Assembly: GCF_014192475.1 (NCBI RefSeq)
Contig: NZ_JACHXZ010000002.1
Coordinates: forward strand, 352,429-416,428
Reading direction: 5' to 3'
DNA: 64,000 bases
DNA from: Simiduia aestuariiviva
Lineage (GTDB): Bacteria; Pseudomonadota; Gammaproteobacteria; Pseudomonadales; Cellvibrionaceae
Made by a program: the position numbers and the translations under genes. The notes beneath the pieces were generated by a model. The model did no database searches, was not told the origin of the DNA, and was given only the letters and a program-made list of their open reading frames with translations. Shown here in pieces: positions 21,075-33,681 of the stretch (positions are counted from its first letter, which is position 1; every line of letters begins with the position of its first letter).

Positions 21075-21788
21075 TTAATTTGCCAATAATGTTGCCCAAA
21101 AACCGGCTCTTAAGCACTCCAAAGGCTGATATTGGGTTTTGTAGTTCATTTTTTGACACTCTCGAATCCAGTAGCCTAGGTAGAGGTAGGGTAGGTTCAG
21201 GCGATAGGTCCACAAAATCTGCTGCAAAATGAACCAGCTACCGAGGCTCCGATTAGTTAAATCTGGGTCGAAGTAGGTGTAAACCGCAGATAATCCATGT
21301 TCGAGCTCGTCACAAACAGCGATCCCCACTAAGTGACCATCGAGTCTGGCCTCTAGAAAACGGGTAACACCCCATTCATTAGTGAGAAAGCCACGGTATT
21401 GCGCTCTGCTCGGGGGGTACATATCGCCATCGCGGTGGCGCTCAGAGATATATCGCACGTAGAGGTGATAACACTCGTCGGTATCGATATTCTCTACTAG
21501 GGAAAGCGTGAGGTCCGCATTGCGTTTGAGCGTACGTCGCTGAGTGCGATTGGGCTTAAATCCTGCGAGCCTAACACGCACTGGCAGGCACGCGTTACAG
21601 CTGGCGCATTGGGGGCGATAGACATGCTGTCCTGACCGCCTAAATCCTAGATCCGAAAGCCGGCTGTACAGGTTTGCATCCATCTCGGCTTCAGGGTCGA
21701 CAAAGACCGTAGTAGCCTCCTGATCCTCCAAATAACTGCAGGGATGGGGATGCGTAGAGAAAAGCTTGAGGTTGATTGAGCTAGACAT
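21075..21788 (-). CDS. bpt: Aspartate/glutamate leucyltransferase Bpt (ATE family)
   Basis: Transfers Leu from tRNA to proteins with N-terminal Asp or Glu, creating a ClpS degron. It has 237 residues. The N-terminal CASCNACLPVRV motif (about 46-57) with its paired cysteines and the YIRECQKMNYKTQYQPLE block near the end are typical of the bacterial ATE/Bpt family. The gene overlaps the end of aat by 8 bp and is co-transcribed with it, placing two degron-making enzymes together beside ClpS-ClpA. Confidence 0.95.
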   Translation of the reverse strand: MSSSINLKLFSTHPHPCSYLEDQEATTVFVDPEAEMDANLYSRLSDLGFRRSGQHVYRPQCASCNACLPVRVRLAGFKPNRTQRRTLKRNADLTLSLVENIDTDECYHLYVRYISERHRDGDMYPPSRAQYRGFLTNEWGVTRFLEARLDGHLVGIAVCDELEHGLSAVYTYFDPDLTNRSLGSWFILQQILWTYRLNLPYLYLGYWIRECQKMNYKTQYQPLECLRAGFWATLLAN

Positions 21789-22476
21789 GCATCAATTCCG
21801 GGCGAAAACGCCAATCGGCTGCCGAAGGGCAATCACACCCTTTTAGCATAGCCTCAAACTCGGGCCTATCAAAGAGCTGAGCCCCCATCGACGCGAGGTG
21901 ATCTGTGTGCATTTGACAGTCAATGGCACGAATACCCCAAAAGTCCGCGTGCTTAGCTAAGGCTATGAGCGCGACTTTCGAGGCATTCGGCTTGGTTGAA
22001 AACATGGATTCGCCGAAAAATTGAGACCCAATACACAAGCCATACAACCCGCCCACGAGTGAATCTTGCTCCCAAACTTCAACCGAATGGGCGTAGCCTA
22101 ACTGGTGCATTACACAGTAAGCAGATTGCATTGACGGCAGAATCCATGTGCCATCCGCCTTTCTAAGATTCGCACATTGCGCAATGACTTCTTCAAAGGC
22201 GGTATCAAAGCGAATGGTGAACTGGCCGCGCCTAATGGTTTTACGAAGGCTTCGGGAGAGGTGGATTTTTTCTGGAATCAACACCATTCGAGGCGCTGGT
22301 GACCACCAGAGAATCAGCCCTTCCTCGTCAAACCAAGGGAAAATCCCTTGTCGATAGGCGCAGAGCAGCCACTCGGGCGATAGGGACCCGCCTGCGGCTA
22401 AAAGGCCATTAGGATCATCTAGGGCGTGTTGCGTAGATGGAAAGTGGGGGATGTCTGAGGATAACCAGGGGATCAA
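21781..22476 (-). CDS. aat: Leucyl/phenylalanyl-tRNA-protein transferase Aat, TTG start
   Basis: Adds Leu or Phe to N-terminal Arg or Lys of proteins, marking them for ClpS-ClpAP. The family core is clear: DPNGLLAAGGSLSPEWLL, YRQGIFPWF, ILWWSPAPRMVL and FFGESMFS. No ATG fits: the only upstream in-frame ATG (22578) would overlap trxB by 49 bp and add 34 foreign residues. I place the start at a TTG (22476, LIPWLSSDIPHF), eight bases after GGAAGGA; it gives 231 residues, the usual size, and begins where homologues begin. Confidence 0.9.
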   Translation of the reverse strand: MIPWLSSDIPHFPSTQHALDDPNGLLAAGGSLSPEWLLCAYRQGIFPWFDEEGLILWWSPAPRMVLIPEKIHLSRSLRKTIRRGQFTIRFDTAFEEVIAQCANLRKADGTWILPSMQSAYCVMHQLGYAHSVEVWEQDSLVGGLYGLCIGSQFFGESMFSTKPNASKVALIALAKHADFWGIRAIDCQMHTDHLASMGAQLFDRPEFEAMLKGCDCPSAADWRFRPELMHV

Positions 22477-22529
22477 GCGTGCATTCCTTCCAGAAATGGA
22501 CTCATTACAGCTTAATCCCCATCGTGCAA

Positions 22530-23531
<1,002 letters not shown>

Positions 23532-23724
23532 CTAGCTGCCCCAAATTCTAGGGATAGGCATGAAATAGGCAAATTGTATCGTTTAATCTATCGGATAACA
23601 GTTAGCTATAGTAGAAATTTATCGCTTTTATTTACTTTAAGAAAAGCGTATAACATGTTGATTATTAAGTTAATAGTACTAGTGGCTGGCGTGGAGCCGT
23701 GCACAAAATAGAGCGGGTGACCCT

Positions 23725-26058
23725 TTGAAATCCATGGAACAAACCCAAACCCCCATTACAACCAAGGTAGTGGGGCGTGCGGTGACAGAAGGTGCGTTAA
23801 TTGGTCTGCTGGTAGTTTGCGCCTTCCTGACACTGATATTGGCCACCTATGATCCGGTGGATCCAGGCTGGTCCAGCACGGGCCTAAACAGAACAGTCAG
23901 TAATGCCGGCGGCCCCTTTGGGGCTTGGCTCGCCGATGTGTGCATGTCTCTGTTTGGGTACATGGCGTACTTGTTTCCCGTGTTAATAGGCTGGCGAGCT
24001 TGGTTAATTTTTCGAGATAGAAAGACCCAGCGCGGTATAGACGTATTGCTACTGAGCCTCCGGTTTATGGGGTTAGTGCTGTTGATGATTGGCGGTACCG
24101 GCTTAATCGCTCTACACCAAACCGGCGATGCCAACCTACCTTTCTCCGAAGGGGGGCTGCTAGGAGCTTCAGTTTCAGAAGCGCTTGATAAAGCATTTTC
24201 CTTTGTAGGTGCCACGCTTATATTGCTAGCCAGCTTACTCTTTGGCTTAACGGTGTTTGCGGATTTAAGCTGGATAAGGCTAATGGACAACATTGGTCGT
24301 ATCACCTTGCAGTTGACCCGCTGGCTATCGGCGAAATGGTCGAACTACCGTAAACGGCAGCAGGAAAAAGCGCAGGCTCAAGCGTCACAGAAAGCGCGCC
24401 GCAAAGCCATTGCTGCACAGGTAGAAAAGCAGGAGCGACGCGAGCCCATTGTTATTGCGCCTCCCGTTAAAAAGAAAGCACCCAGCCCTCGCGTAGAAAA
24501 AGAAAAGCAAAAATCATTATTTGTCGACACGACCGTCGACGGTGAACTTCCCAAATTGGGTTTATTAGAGCCCGCTGATGACAATCGAAATAAAGGGTAC
24601 AGCAAAGAAAACCTTGAGGCACTGTCGAAGCTACTGGAGCTAAAACTGGCTGACTTTGGCATTACTGCAGAGGTGGTGTCCGTTCTGCCCGGGCCTGTGG
24701 TTACCCGTTTTGAGATTCAACCGGCACCCGGGGTGAAGGTCTCTCGAATTTCCAACCTCGCTAAGGATTTGGCCCGCTCATTAGCGGTAATCAGTGTGCG
24801 AGTTGTTGAAGTCATCCCCGGCAAGTCCGTTGTCGGCATTGAAATTCCCAACGAGCACCGCGCCATGGTGCGGTTGAGTGAAGTCTTGGCATCTGATGTT
24901 TACGACCGCGCCAAATCGCCGACCACGCTGGCCTTGGGTCACGATATAGCGGGTGAGCCAATAATCGCCGACCTTGCCAAAATGCCTCATCTACTCGTTG
25001 CGGGTACGACCGGCTCGGGCAAGTCCGTGGGTGTCAATGTGATGTTGTTGAGCTTGCTCTACAAATCCACTCCCAAAGAGGTCCGGCTGATTTTGGTCGA
25101 TCCAAAAATGCTGGAACTGTCCATTTACGACGATATCCCACACTTATTGACGCCGGTGATCACCGACATGAAAGACGCAGCCAATGGCTTGCGGTGGTGT
25201 GTCGGTGAAATGGAGCGTAGATATAAGCTCATGGCGGCCTTGGGTGTGCGCAATCTCGCGGGCTTTAATCGAAAGATTGAAGACGCGATTAAAGCCGGCG
25301 AACCCATTAAAGATCCCACATGGGTCCCAGATGAAAATTTTGTGGCGGGAGAGGCTGTTGCAGAGGCTCCCGACCTAGAGACACTGCCGGCAATTGTCGT
25401 CGTCATCGATGAATTTGCCGATATGATGATGATTGTTGGCAAAAAAGTGGAACAATTGATCGCCCGTATTGCCCAAAAGGCAAGGGCGGCGGGTATTCAC
25501 TTGATCTTGGCGACTCAGCGCCCGTCTGTGGATGTGATTACCGGGTTGATCAAGGCCAATGTGCCCACACGTATTGCGTTTCAAGTGTCGTCCAAAATTG
25601 ATTCTAGAACTATTCTGGATCAAGGCGGCGCCGAACAACTATTGGGGCATGGTGACATGTTGTATCTACCCCCAGGCACATCGGTTCCTGTAAGGGTGCA
25701 CGGTGCTTTTGTGGATGACCACGAAGTTCACGCCGTTGTCGATGATTGGAAAAAGCGCGGCAAGCCAAATTATTTAGATGAAATTGTTGATGAAAGCACC
25801 AATAGTATTCCAGTGCCGGGCCTACCCACAGAGGGCGAGGATGGCGACAACAGTGAGTCAGACCCTTTGTATGATGAGGCTCTGGCGTTTGTCACGGAAA
25901 CACGTAAAGCATCCATTTCATCGGTGCAGCGTAAATTGCGTATTGGCTATAATCGCGCGGCGCGTCTGATCGAAGCTATGGAGGAGGCGGGGGTAGTATC
26001 TTCCATGGGCACGAATGGCAACCGCGAGGTTTTAGCGCCGGCACCGCCAAGGCATTAA
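23725..26058 (+). CDS. ftsK: DNA translocase FtsK
   Basis: Septal DNA pump that segregates the terminus and activates XerCD at dif. The 777-residue protein has four or five N-terminal membrane helices (about 25-185), a short charged linker (about 200-280; far shorter than the linker of E. coli FtsK at 1329 residues), the motor with Walker [19 protein letters not shown] (about 429-446) and Walker [14 protein letters not shown], and the C-terminal gamma winged helix reading KOPS ([19 protein letters not shown]). The start is a TTG at 23725 or an ATG at 23734; GGGTGA is nearer the TTG. lolA follows after 23 bp. Confidence 0.96.
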   Translation: MKSMEQTQTPITTKVVGRAVTEGALIGLLVVCAFLTLILATYDPVDPGWSSTGLNRTVSNAGGPFGAWLADVCMSLFGYMAYLFPVLIGWRAWLIFRDRKTQRGIDVLLLSLRFMGLVLLMIGGTGLIALHQTGDANLPFSEGGLLGASVSEALDKAFSFVGATLILLASLLFGLTVFADLSWIRLMDNIGRITLQLTRWLSAKWSNYRKRQQEKAQAQASQKARRKAIAAQVEKQERREPIVIAPPVKKKAPSPRVEKEKQKSLFVDTTVDGELPKLGLLEPADDNRNKGYSKENLEALSKLLELKLADFGITAEVVSVLPGPVVTRFEIQPAPGVKVSRISNLAKDLARSLAVISVRVVEVIPGKSVVGIEIPNEHRAMVRLSEVLASDVYDRAKSPTTLALGHDIAGEPIIADLAKMPHLLVAGTTGSGKSVGVNVMLLSLLYKSTPKEVRLILVDPKMLELSIYDDIPHLLTPVITDMKDAANGLRWCVGEMERRYKLMAALGVRNLAGFNRKIEDAIKAGEPIKDPTWVPDENFVAGEAVAEAPDLETLPAIVVVIDEFADMMMIVGKKVEQLIARIAQKARAAGIHLILATQRPSVDVITGLIKANVPTRIAFQVSSKIDSRTILDQGGAEQLLGHGDMLYLPPGTSVPVRVHGAFVDDHEVHAVVDDWKKRGKPNYLDEIVDESTNSIPVPGLPTEGEDGDNSESDPLYDEALAFVTETRKASISSVQRKLRIGYNRAARLIEAMEEAGVVSSMGTNGNREVLAPAPPRH

Positions 26059-26081
26059 CACCTATTTTTAAGGAACTATCT

Positions 26082-26705
26082 GTGAAGTTTATAGCGTTGT
26101 TGCAAACGTTGGTTTTGAGCCTGGTATGCTCGAGTTCTCTGGCATCGCCGACGCAAGATCTTGCAAAGATACTTACGGAAATGCAATCTGCACAAGGACA
26201 ATTCGTGCAGACTTTGGCGGATTCGAAGGGCAATCTACTGCAGTCAAGTGAGGGGCGTTTTGCGGTTAAAAAACCGGGCAAATTCCTTTGGCAAACAGAG
26301 TCTCCATTTCCCCAGCAGCTCATGAGTGACGGCGAGCTGTTGTGGCTTTACGATCCCGATTTAGAGCAGGCGACAGTCAGCACCATCAATGACAAGGTTT
26401 CACAAACACCTGCAGTGTTGCTCAGTGGCGATGGCAATACGATTGAAAACCAATATGTTGTAACGCGGTTGAACTCTAATAGTACCAGTCAGTCGTTTAA
26501 ACTCGTCAGCCGAGAGCTGCGCGCTGATTTTGCGACTATACAAGCCAGCTTTAACGCGAATCTACTATCGCAGATGCGGTTAACCGATAAATCCGGCAAT
26601 GTCACCACCTTTAATTTCACGCGTGTTGTTTTAAATCCAACGCTTGATGACGCTGTGTTCCAATTTACACCACCTGCGGGCACTGACATTATCCATAATG
26701 ACTGA
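26082..26705 (+). CDS. lolA: Outer-membrane lipoprotein carrier protein LolA
   Basis: Periplasmic chaperone that takes lipoproteins from LolCDE to LolB. It has 207 residues with a Sec signal peptide (1-22, cut after SSLAS) and the open-barrel sequence LTEMQSAQGQFVQTLADSKG and PGKFLWQTESPFPQQL typical of LolA. It starts at a GTG (26082) with AAGGA upstream. It follows ftsK closely and overlaps rarA by 8 bp, the well-known ftsK-lolA-rarA order. Confidence 0.95.
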   Translation: MKFIALLQTLVLSLVCSSSLASPTQDLAKILTEMQSAQGQFVQTLADSKGNLLQSSEGRFAVKKPGKFLWQTESPFPQQLMSDGELLWLYDPDLEQATVSTINDKVSQTPAVLLSGDGNTIENQYVVTRLNSNSTSQSFKLVSRELRADFATIQASFNANLLSQMRLTDKSGNVTTFNFTRVVLNPTLDDAVFQFTPPAGTDIIHND

Positions 26706-28053
26706 TGATCTTTTTACCGATACCCATGTTGGCTATCAACCGTTAGCCGCTAGGCTGCGAGCAAGCAACCTAGACGATTACGTTGGCCAAGAACATTTGT
26801 TGGGAGAAGGTAAACCTCTGCGAGAATGTTTAACCAGCGGGCAGGTCCACTCCATGATTCTTTGGGGTCCTCCCGGCGTGGGAAAGACAACGCTGGCGCG
26901 GATGCTCGCCTCTCAAGTTGACGCGCATTTTTTCACGCTGTCAGCCGTAATGGCCGGTGTTAAAGATATTCGCCAAGTGGTTGAGCAAGCAAAGCAACTT
27001 AGGCTTAACCGCGCTCAAAAATCCCTACTTTTCGTTGATGAGGTCCACCGGTTTAACAAAGGGCAGCAAGACGCCTTCCTGCCCTTTATTGAAGACGGGA
27101 CATTTATATTTGTCGGCGCAACCACTGAAAACCCAAGTTTTGAGCTCAACAGTGCGCTGTTATCTCGATGCCGAGTTTATGTCCTGCGATCATTAGATAA
27201 TCACGCATTAATGCAATTGATAGACCGCGCTATATCCGATGAAGATTACGGGCTTGGCCAGCTTGGTTTAGAGTTGAGCGATTCGGTAAAAGCGTCACTT
27301 TGTGCAGCCGCAGACGGCGACGCTCGCCGTTTGCTCAACCTCTTGGAGATCGCAGCTGATTTGGCAGAGCCGGTGGAAGGGGGGAATAGCATATCCGATC
27401 AAGTTGTCGAAGAAGTTTTGCGCAGTGATGTAAGGCGTTTCGATAAAGGTGGCGACCAATTTTACGACCAGATCTCGGCAATGCACAAAGCGGTACGTGG
27501 GTCTAACCCCGATGGTGCCCTTTATTGGTTCGCCCGCATGTTAGACGGTGGCTGTGACCCGCTGTATGTCGCCCGGCGCGTGGTGCGAATGGCAAGCGAA
27601 GATGTGGGCAATGCTGATCCAAGAGCACTAGATATTGCACTTTCGGCATGGGATGTTCAGTCGCGGCTAGGGCACCCAGAAGGTGCGCTTGCTATCGCAC
27701 AGGCGCTTGCCTATCTCGCGGCGGCGCCCAAAAGTAATGCTGTCTACAAGGCCTTTAACAAAGTGATGGCAGATGTGAAATCTGACCCTAGCTTTGATGT
27801 GCCCATCCACCTGCGCAATGCGCCTACCCAACTAATGGCGGATCAGGGAAACGGTGCTGATTATCGGTATGCTCACGACGAGCCCGATGCCTACGCGGCC
27901 GGCGAAAGTTATTTGCCGCAGGCCATAGCCGCGCGACGTTACTACCAGCCGGTACCGAGAGGACTGGAGATCAAGATCGGCGAAAAGCTTGAGCGGCTGC
28001 AAAAACTTGATGCGAGCAGTCCGCAAAGGCGCTGGCCGATGGTGGATTTATGA
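26698..28053 (+). CDS. rarA: Replication-associated recombination protein RarA (MgsA)
   Basis: AAA+ ATPase related to clamp loaders and acting at stalled replication forks, 451 residues. Walker A is GPPGVGKTT (about 60-68), Walker B LLFVDEVHRF (about 109-118), sensor and arginine-finger region SALLSRCRVYVL. The C-terminal part DPLYVARRVVRMASEDVG is family-specific. The ATG at 26698 is preferred: it overlaps the lolA stop (ATGACTGA), whereas a start at 26644 would lie deep inside lolA. Confidence 0.96.
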   Translation: MTDDLFTDTHVGYQPLAARLRASNLDDYVGQEHLLGEGKPLRECLTSGQVHSMILWGPPGVGKTTLARMLASQVDAHFFTLSAVMAGVKDIRQVVEQAKQLRLNRAQKSLLFVDEVHRFNKGQQDAFLPFIEDGTFIFVGATTENPSFELNSALLSRCRVYVLRSLDNHALMQLIDRAISDEDYGLGQLGLELSDSVKASLCAAADGDARRLLNLLEIAADLAEPVEGGNSISDQVVEEVLRSDVRRFDKGGDQFYDQISAMHKAVRGSNPDGALYWFARMLDGGCDPLYVARRVVRMASEDVGNADPRALDIALSAWDVQSRLGHPEGALAIAQALAYLAAAPKSNAVYKAFNKVMADVKSDPSFDVPIHLRNAPTQLMADQGNGADYRYAHDEPDAYAAGESYLPQAIAARRYYQPVPRGLEIKIGEKLERLQKLDASSPQRRWPMVDL

Positions 28054-28424
28054 TTTGGCTAGCCATTGCACTGGGTGGGGGATTGGGTGCTATGGCACGC
28101 TATGGCGCGAATTTATGGCTATACCCCTTATTTGAACAGCGCTTTCCCTTACCCACACTCTGTATCAACGTCTTGGGGTCTGCCCTGATGGGTGTGGCTT
28201 ATGTCTGGCTGATCGAGCGCGGTACTGATCACCCAGTGCTAAGGCATCTACTGATGACGGGCTTTTTGGGGGCATTTACCACTTTTTCGGCGTTTTCATT
28301 AGATGCGTTTGCGCTTATGCGCAATGGCGCTTCGCTTACAGCCATTGCCTATGTACTCCTCAGTGTGACCAGCTGTATCATTGCCGTTTCTCTAGCTATT
28401 AAAATCACCAGCGAATACCTGTAA
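28050..28424 (+). CDS. crcB: Fluoride channel Fluc/CrcB
   Basis: Small inner-membrane fluoride exporter that works as an antiparallel dimer. It has 124 residues and four hydrophobic helices (about 1-21, 33-54, 66-86, 95-118). The family signatures GGGLGAMARYG, TLCINVLGSALMG and GFLGAFTTFSAFSLD are present, the last carrying the pore Phe residues and Na+-binding turn. Its ATG overlaps the rarA stop (ATGA). There is no room for a fluoride riboswitch upstream, so it is probably expressed constitutively with rarA. Confidence 0.95.
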   Translation: MIWLAIALGGGLGAMARYGANLWLYPLFEQRFPLPTLCINVLGSALMGVAYVWLIERGTDHPVLRHLLMTGFLGAFTTFSAFSLDAFALMRNGASLTAIAYVLLSVTSCIIAVSLAIKITSEYL

Positions 28425-29719
<1,295 letters not shown>

Positions 29720-29720
<1 letters not shown>

Positions 29721-31102
29721 TGGACTACTTCCCATTTTTCTTTGACCTGCGCCAGCAACCGGTTCTATTGGTTGGTGGCGGTCAGGTGGCCTTGCGCAAG
29801 GCACGTCTGCTGGCTAAAGCGCAAGCGCGTATTAACCTTGTTAGCCCCCAGTGCATTACTGAATTGCAGTCATTGATCACCGCTACGGGTGGCCAATGGC
29901 ATTCGCGCGGCTATCAATTGTCGGATTTAGAGGGTGTGTGTCTGGTTGTGTCTGCCACTGATGACAGCCAGCTAAACACCGAGATTTCTGTCGCGTGTAA
30001 AGCCCGTTTTCTGCCGGTCAATGTCGTAGACGAGCGATCCCTGTGCAGCGTAATTACTCCCGCAATTATTGATCGAAGCCCGCTAGTCGTTGCCATTTCC
30101 AGCGGCGGGGCGGCACCTGTATTGGCCCGTAGGCTGCGCCAAACCATTGAGTCCCTTATCCCTGAAGGCATTGGCCGCATTGCTAAATTTGCCGATGGTC
30201 TGCGTGAAAAAGTCAAAGCATCGCTACCGGAAAATCAACGTAGAAACTTTTGGGAGCGGTTTTTTGACAGTTCTGCGGCCAGTTTGGCATCTCAGGGCCA
30301 ACTCGTTAAAGCCGAGGCCGAGGCGCTCAAAATATTGGCTACCAAGCAGAGCATTGAGGGAGAGGTGTATCTGGTGGGAGCCGGCCCCGGTGCCCCTGAT
30401 TTGCTGACGTTGCGCGCATTGCAATTGATGCAGCAGGCCGATGTGGTACTTTACGACCGATTGGTATCCCCCGAAATCATGGACAAAGTAAGACGTGATG
30501 CCGATCGAATTTACGTCGGTAAACGGCGTGCGGAACACACCTTGCCGCAAGGTCAAATCAATCAATTATTGGTGGAGTTGGCGCGGCAAGGTAAACGCGT
30601 ATTGCGGTTGAAGGGCGGTGATCCCTTTATTTTCGGTCGGGGTGGCGAAGAGATCGAGTTGCTCGCCAGTCAGGGAATACCCTTTGAGGTTGTACCCGGG
30701 ATTACTGCCGCCTCGGGCTGCGCTGCTTACGCAGGTATCCCACTGACGCATCGCGATCATGCCCAATCTGTGCGATTCATAACCGGTCATCTAAAAGACA
30801 ACCAGCCCAACATACGTTGGGCTGAGCTCGTTGCCGATGATCAAACCCTCGTGTTTTACATGAGCCTGCAGGGCTTAAGCAGTATCTGCAGCACATTGGT
30901 TAAACACGGGAAATCGCCTGAAACGCCGGCCGCCCTGATCGAGCGCGGCACCACGCCGGCCCAACGCGTCCATTCTGGCACCCTTGCAACCTTGCCAGCT
31001 CTAGCGGCTGGTCGAGAGATTCACGCCCCCACCTTGCTAATCATCGGTGGGGTAGCCAATTTACATCATGAACTAGCATGGTTTAGGCCGGAAAATAGCT
31101 AG
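29720..31102 (+). CDS. cysG: Siroheme synthase CysG (multifunctional)
   Basis: One 460-residue protein carrying all steps from uroporphyrinogen III to siroheme, needed by sulfite and nitrite reductases. The N-terminal half (1-210) is the NAD-dependent precorrin-2 dehydrogenase/ferrochelatase, with [18 protein letters not shown]. The C-terminal half (216-455) is the SAM-dependent uroporphyrinogen methyltransferase, with [37 protein letters not shown] and [20 protein letters not shown]. It ends the lolA-to-cysG series. Confidence 0.96.
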
Positions 31103-31131
31103 ATTCAACCGTTTTACTCGCCATTGACCAT

Positions 31132-31158
31132 TAAAGCCCGCCTAGCTGCCGCCGATAA
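31132..31158 (+). promoter_or_regulatory. Sigma-28 (FliA) type promoter of the chemoreceptor gene
   Basis: TAAA (31132-31135) is followed after exactly 15 bases by GCCGATAA (31151-31158), the consensus form of a flagellar sigma-28 promoter. It points at the chemoreceptor start at 31239, leaving a leader of roughly 75 bases. Confidence 0.75.
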
Positions 31159-31238
31159 ACAGTTATAGCGGCTGGCTAGTAGCATCCATCGGGTTATTAG
31201 CTATGCTTACATCAGTGTAATAAAGGCATACTAACCCT

Positions 31239-32858
31239 ATGAAATGGCTCAGTCGCGTCAGTATCAAGTATAAAATTTTGTTGATTCCTGCCGTAGGGAT
31301 TACGGGCTTTGCCCTTTATCTGCTTTTCACTGTCAATTCTGGCTTTAAAAACGTCGATCGGCTCAATCTCATCCAGGATGTCTACTTCCCGGTTCTGGAG
31401 TTGGCGCAGGCCAACATCGTTACGCTTGATCGCATGAACGAAACCATGGGTACTGCCGCCAGCACCGGTGAAATCGACATGCTCAACAACGCCAAGCGCA
31501 TGGGTCAGAATATTGAGGAGAACCTCGCCCAAACTCGCCGCCTCCTGCCGGACAAGCGAGACCAAATAGATGAAATGGAAGAGCTCTTGGAGATTTACCT
31601 TAAGATCTCCTATGACCTCACCGCGAGTATGATCGATGGCACGGTAGACTTTAGCCAATTGGCCGCCATTGCCGACCGGCGCACCAAGGCATTAAATGCC
31701 GTCAACGATTCATTGAAGCTATTCCGAGATCAAAGCCATGCCAGCTTTAAAGACACCGTCAGCCAGGCCACTGAAACCGAACAAAGCAATCTAAAAGTCG
31801 GTTTGATCGTGGGTGTAGTGATGGTCGTCCTATTGCTCGCCATATCCATTAGCATCGCGATTATTATCACCCGCAACGTCAATGTCATCACCAAGTCACT
31901 CAAGGATATCGCGCAAGGGGAGGGAGACCTAACCCGACGACTTCGCAAGAATTCCGATGACGAATTGGGTGAGTTGGTGGGCTGGTTCAACACCTTTGTC
32001 GATAAGTTACACCGCACTATTGGGGAGGTGATGAAAGTCATCGAGCCGCTTACCGATGTTGCAGAGCGGCTAAACGGCGTATCCCATGAATCTGAGCGGC
32101 TTTCAACCGAGCAGACACACTCCTCAGAGCGAGTTACTCACTCTATGGATGACATGATGCGAAGTGTCAACAACGTCGCCCAAAACGCCGGTTCAGCGGC
32201 GCAGGCGGCCACAGACGCGGATACAGAGGCCCAGGCCGGATTGAAAATCGTCAACGATACCGTGCAAACAATTAATCGTTTGGCGACCGAAGTCGAACGC
32301 GCGGCAGAGGTCATCGTCAAGCTGGAGTCCGATACCGAAAGTGTGGCAGGTATTCTCGACGTCATTAAGGGCATTGCCGAACAGACGAACCTGTTAGCCC
32401 TCAATGCCGCGATTGAGGCGGCTAGAGCTGGCGAACAAGGCCGTGGGTTCGCAGTGGTAGCCGATGAAGTCCGCACATTGGCATCGCGCACGCAGGAGTC
32501 CACCCATGAAATTCAGAAGGTGATCGAGCAGCTTCAATCTGCGGCTCGCGAGGCTGTGCAGGTGATGGAGACTGGGAAAGCAGGGGCGAGCCGAAGTGTT
32601 TCGCAAGCCAGCGAAACTGGCCATTCACTCGACGCTATCACCAGCAAAGTTACATCTATCACCGATATGAATCAAAAAATTGCGGCTGCCACGGAAGAGC
32701 AGCAACATTTCGCTCAAAGCATCCAGGGTAATGTGATTAATATGCGGGATGCCTCGAAAATTGCGCAAGAAAATACTGAACAAGTAGCCGCTCTCAGTAC
32801 CTCGTTGCAAGGTTTGGCAGACCAGTTGAAAACTGTGGCGGCACAATTTAGGGTATAG
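31239..32858 (+). CDS. Methyl-accepting chemotaxis protein
   Basis: A 539-residue chemoreceptor. An N-terminal helix (10-32) and a second at about 188-212 bracket a periplasmic sensor of about 155 residues that is predicted to be a four-helix bundle. HAMP follows ([21 protein letters not shown], about 215-265). The signalling hairpin tip [20 protein letters not shown] and [18 protein letters not shown] (about 377-414) is canonical and binds CheA/CheW. There is no C-terminal CheR/CheB-tethering pentapeptide. The ligand is unknown. A near-perfect FliA promoter lies upstream, linking it to the flagellar regulon. Confidence 0.95.
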   Translation: MKWLSRVSIKYKILLIPAVGITGFALYLLFTVNSGFKNVDRLNLIQDVYFPVLELAQANIVTLDRMNETMGTAASTGEIDMLNNAKRMGQNIEENLAQTRRLLPDKRDQIDEMEELLEIYLKISYDLTASMIDGTVDFSQLAAIADRRTKALNAVNDSLKLFRDQSHASFKDTVSQATETEQSNLKVGLIVGVVMVVLLLAISISIAIIITRNVNVITKSLKDIAQGEGDLTRRLRKNSDDELGELVGWFNTFVDKLHRTIGEVMKVIEPLTDVAERLNGVSHESERLSTEQTHSSERVTHSMDDMMRSVNNVAQNAGSAAQAATDADTEAQAGLKIVNDTVQTINRLATEVERAAEVIVKLESDTESVAGILDVIKGIAEQTNLLALNAAIEAARAGEQGRGFAVVADEVRTLASRTQESTHEIQKVIEQLQSAAREAVQVMETGKAGASRSVSQASETGHSLDAITSKVTSITDMNQKIAAATEEQQHFAQSIQGNVINMRDASKIAQENTEQVAALSTSLQGLADQLKTVAAQFRV

Positions 32859-32878
32859 GTTCAGTGGGAGCCCCACTT

Positions 32879-33118
32879 ATGTCCGACATCAGATTGTACA
32901 CACAGCCTATGAGTAGCGTTAAAATCACTCCGGTAAGTCAAACACTGCCGAAAGAAGTTCCCGTTGAGCGTCCCGTTGATCTACCTGAATCTTTGCCAAA
33001 TAGGGAGCGTCGACGCGATCAACGCCGCCGTGGCCGTGCCTATCGGCGCCCTCTAATCGAACTGCGCACGGGCTACGACCGGCGACGCGGGGATAAAAAG
33101 ATAGAAGTAGAGGCCTGA
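32879..33118 (+). CDS. Small arginine-rich protein, function unknown
   Basis: A 79-residue protein whose C-terminal half is strongly basic: RRR triplets at 44-46, 49-51 and 68-70 within NRERRRDQRRRGRAYRRP and RTGYDRRRGDKK, after a Pro/Val-rich N-terminal half. The spacing of RRR blocks recalls motifs seen in small proteins near chemotaxis or c-di-GMP genes, though I cannot name a family. The start at ATG 32879 has GGGAG eight bases upstream; a GTG at 32864 is less good. It begins 20 bp after the chemoreceptor and may share its transcript. Confidence 0.6.
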   Translation: MSDIRLYTQPMSSVKITPVSQTLPKEVPVERPVDLPESLPNRERRRDQRRRGRAYRRPLIELRTGYDRRRGDKKIEVEA

Positions 33119-33162
33119 TGGCAACAAAATCGCCAATAATAACGGGCCTCCTTTGTCATTGA

Positions 33163-33681
33163 TCAGTCAGCATTACGCCTTTTCTTGAGTTTTTCTTTCA
33201 GCGCTTTCCGTTCCGCTGGCGTCATGCGCTTTAGCCGCTCTCGCATGGACTTTCGCTCTTCGGGTGTCATCGATTGCCAGCGTCGCTTAATGCGTTCACG
33301 CTGGGCCGGCGGCATCCTTTTAAATTGTTCGTGCGCCTGACGCAGCCGCTGTCGCTGATGAGGGGGTAGGGCTTTAAACTCTTGATATCGCGCCTTTAAA
33401 CGCTCTCGATCAGCCGCTGGCAGCTGTTGCCAACGCTTCAAGTTCCGTCTTGCTTCCGCCTGTTCGTTCGGCGTCATAGATTGATAGCGCTGCACGCCAC
33501 GATACAACTGCTGTTGTCGATCGGCGTTAAATGAGCCCCATTCGGCTGCCATGGGCGCCAGTAATTGTTGCTGCTCAGGCGTAAGGCTCTCCCAAGCCAC
33601 TCCCTCCGCCAGCCCCGCTGGTGTCCAGCAAGTCAATGTAGCCAGCAAAATATAGGGCCCTAAATTGATGGAAATCTTCAT
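33163..33681 (-). CDS. DUF3106-type periplasmic protein
   Basis: A 172-residue exported protein with a signal peptide (1-25, ending PAGLAEG). The mature part is built from repeated short blocks of the form (L/M)TPxxR...L or LPPxxRxRL, such as MTPNEQAEARRNLKRW, LPPHQRQRLRQAHEQF and MTPEERKSMRERLKRM, rich in Arg, Gln and Glu and all helical. This is the DUF3106 pattern. It is the last gene of a four-gene operon led by an ECF sigma factor, overlapping the previous gene by four bases. The function is unknown; a periplasmic envelope-stress role is conceivable. Confidence 0.78.
   Translation of the reverse strand: MKISINLGPYILLATLTCWTPAGLAEGVAWESLTPEQQQLLAPMAAEWGSFNADRQQQLYRGVQRYQSMTPNEQAEARRNLKRWQQLPAADRERLKARYQEFKALPPHQRQRLRQAHEQFKRMPPAQRERIKRRWQSMTPEERKSMRERLKRMTPAERKALKEKLKKRRNAD

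Noticed and set aside
27900..28050. Possible fluoride riboswitch before crcB
   Set aside because: The crcB start overlaps the rarA stop and the upstream bases are coding; no crcB-motif fold is visible.
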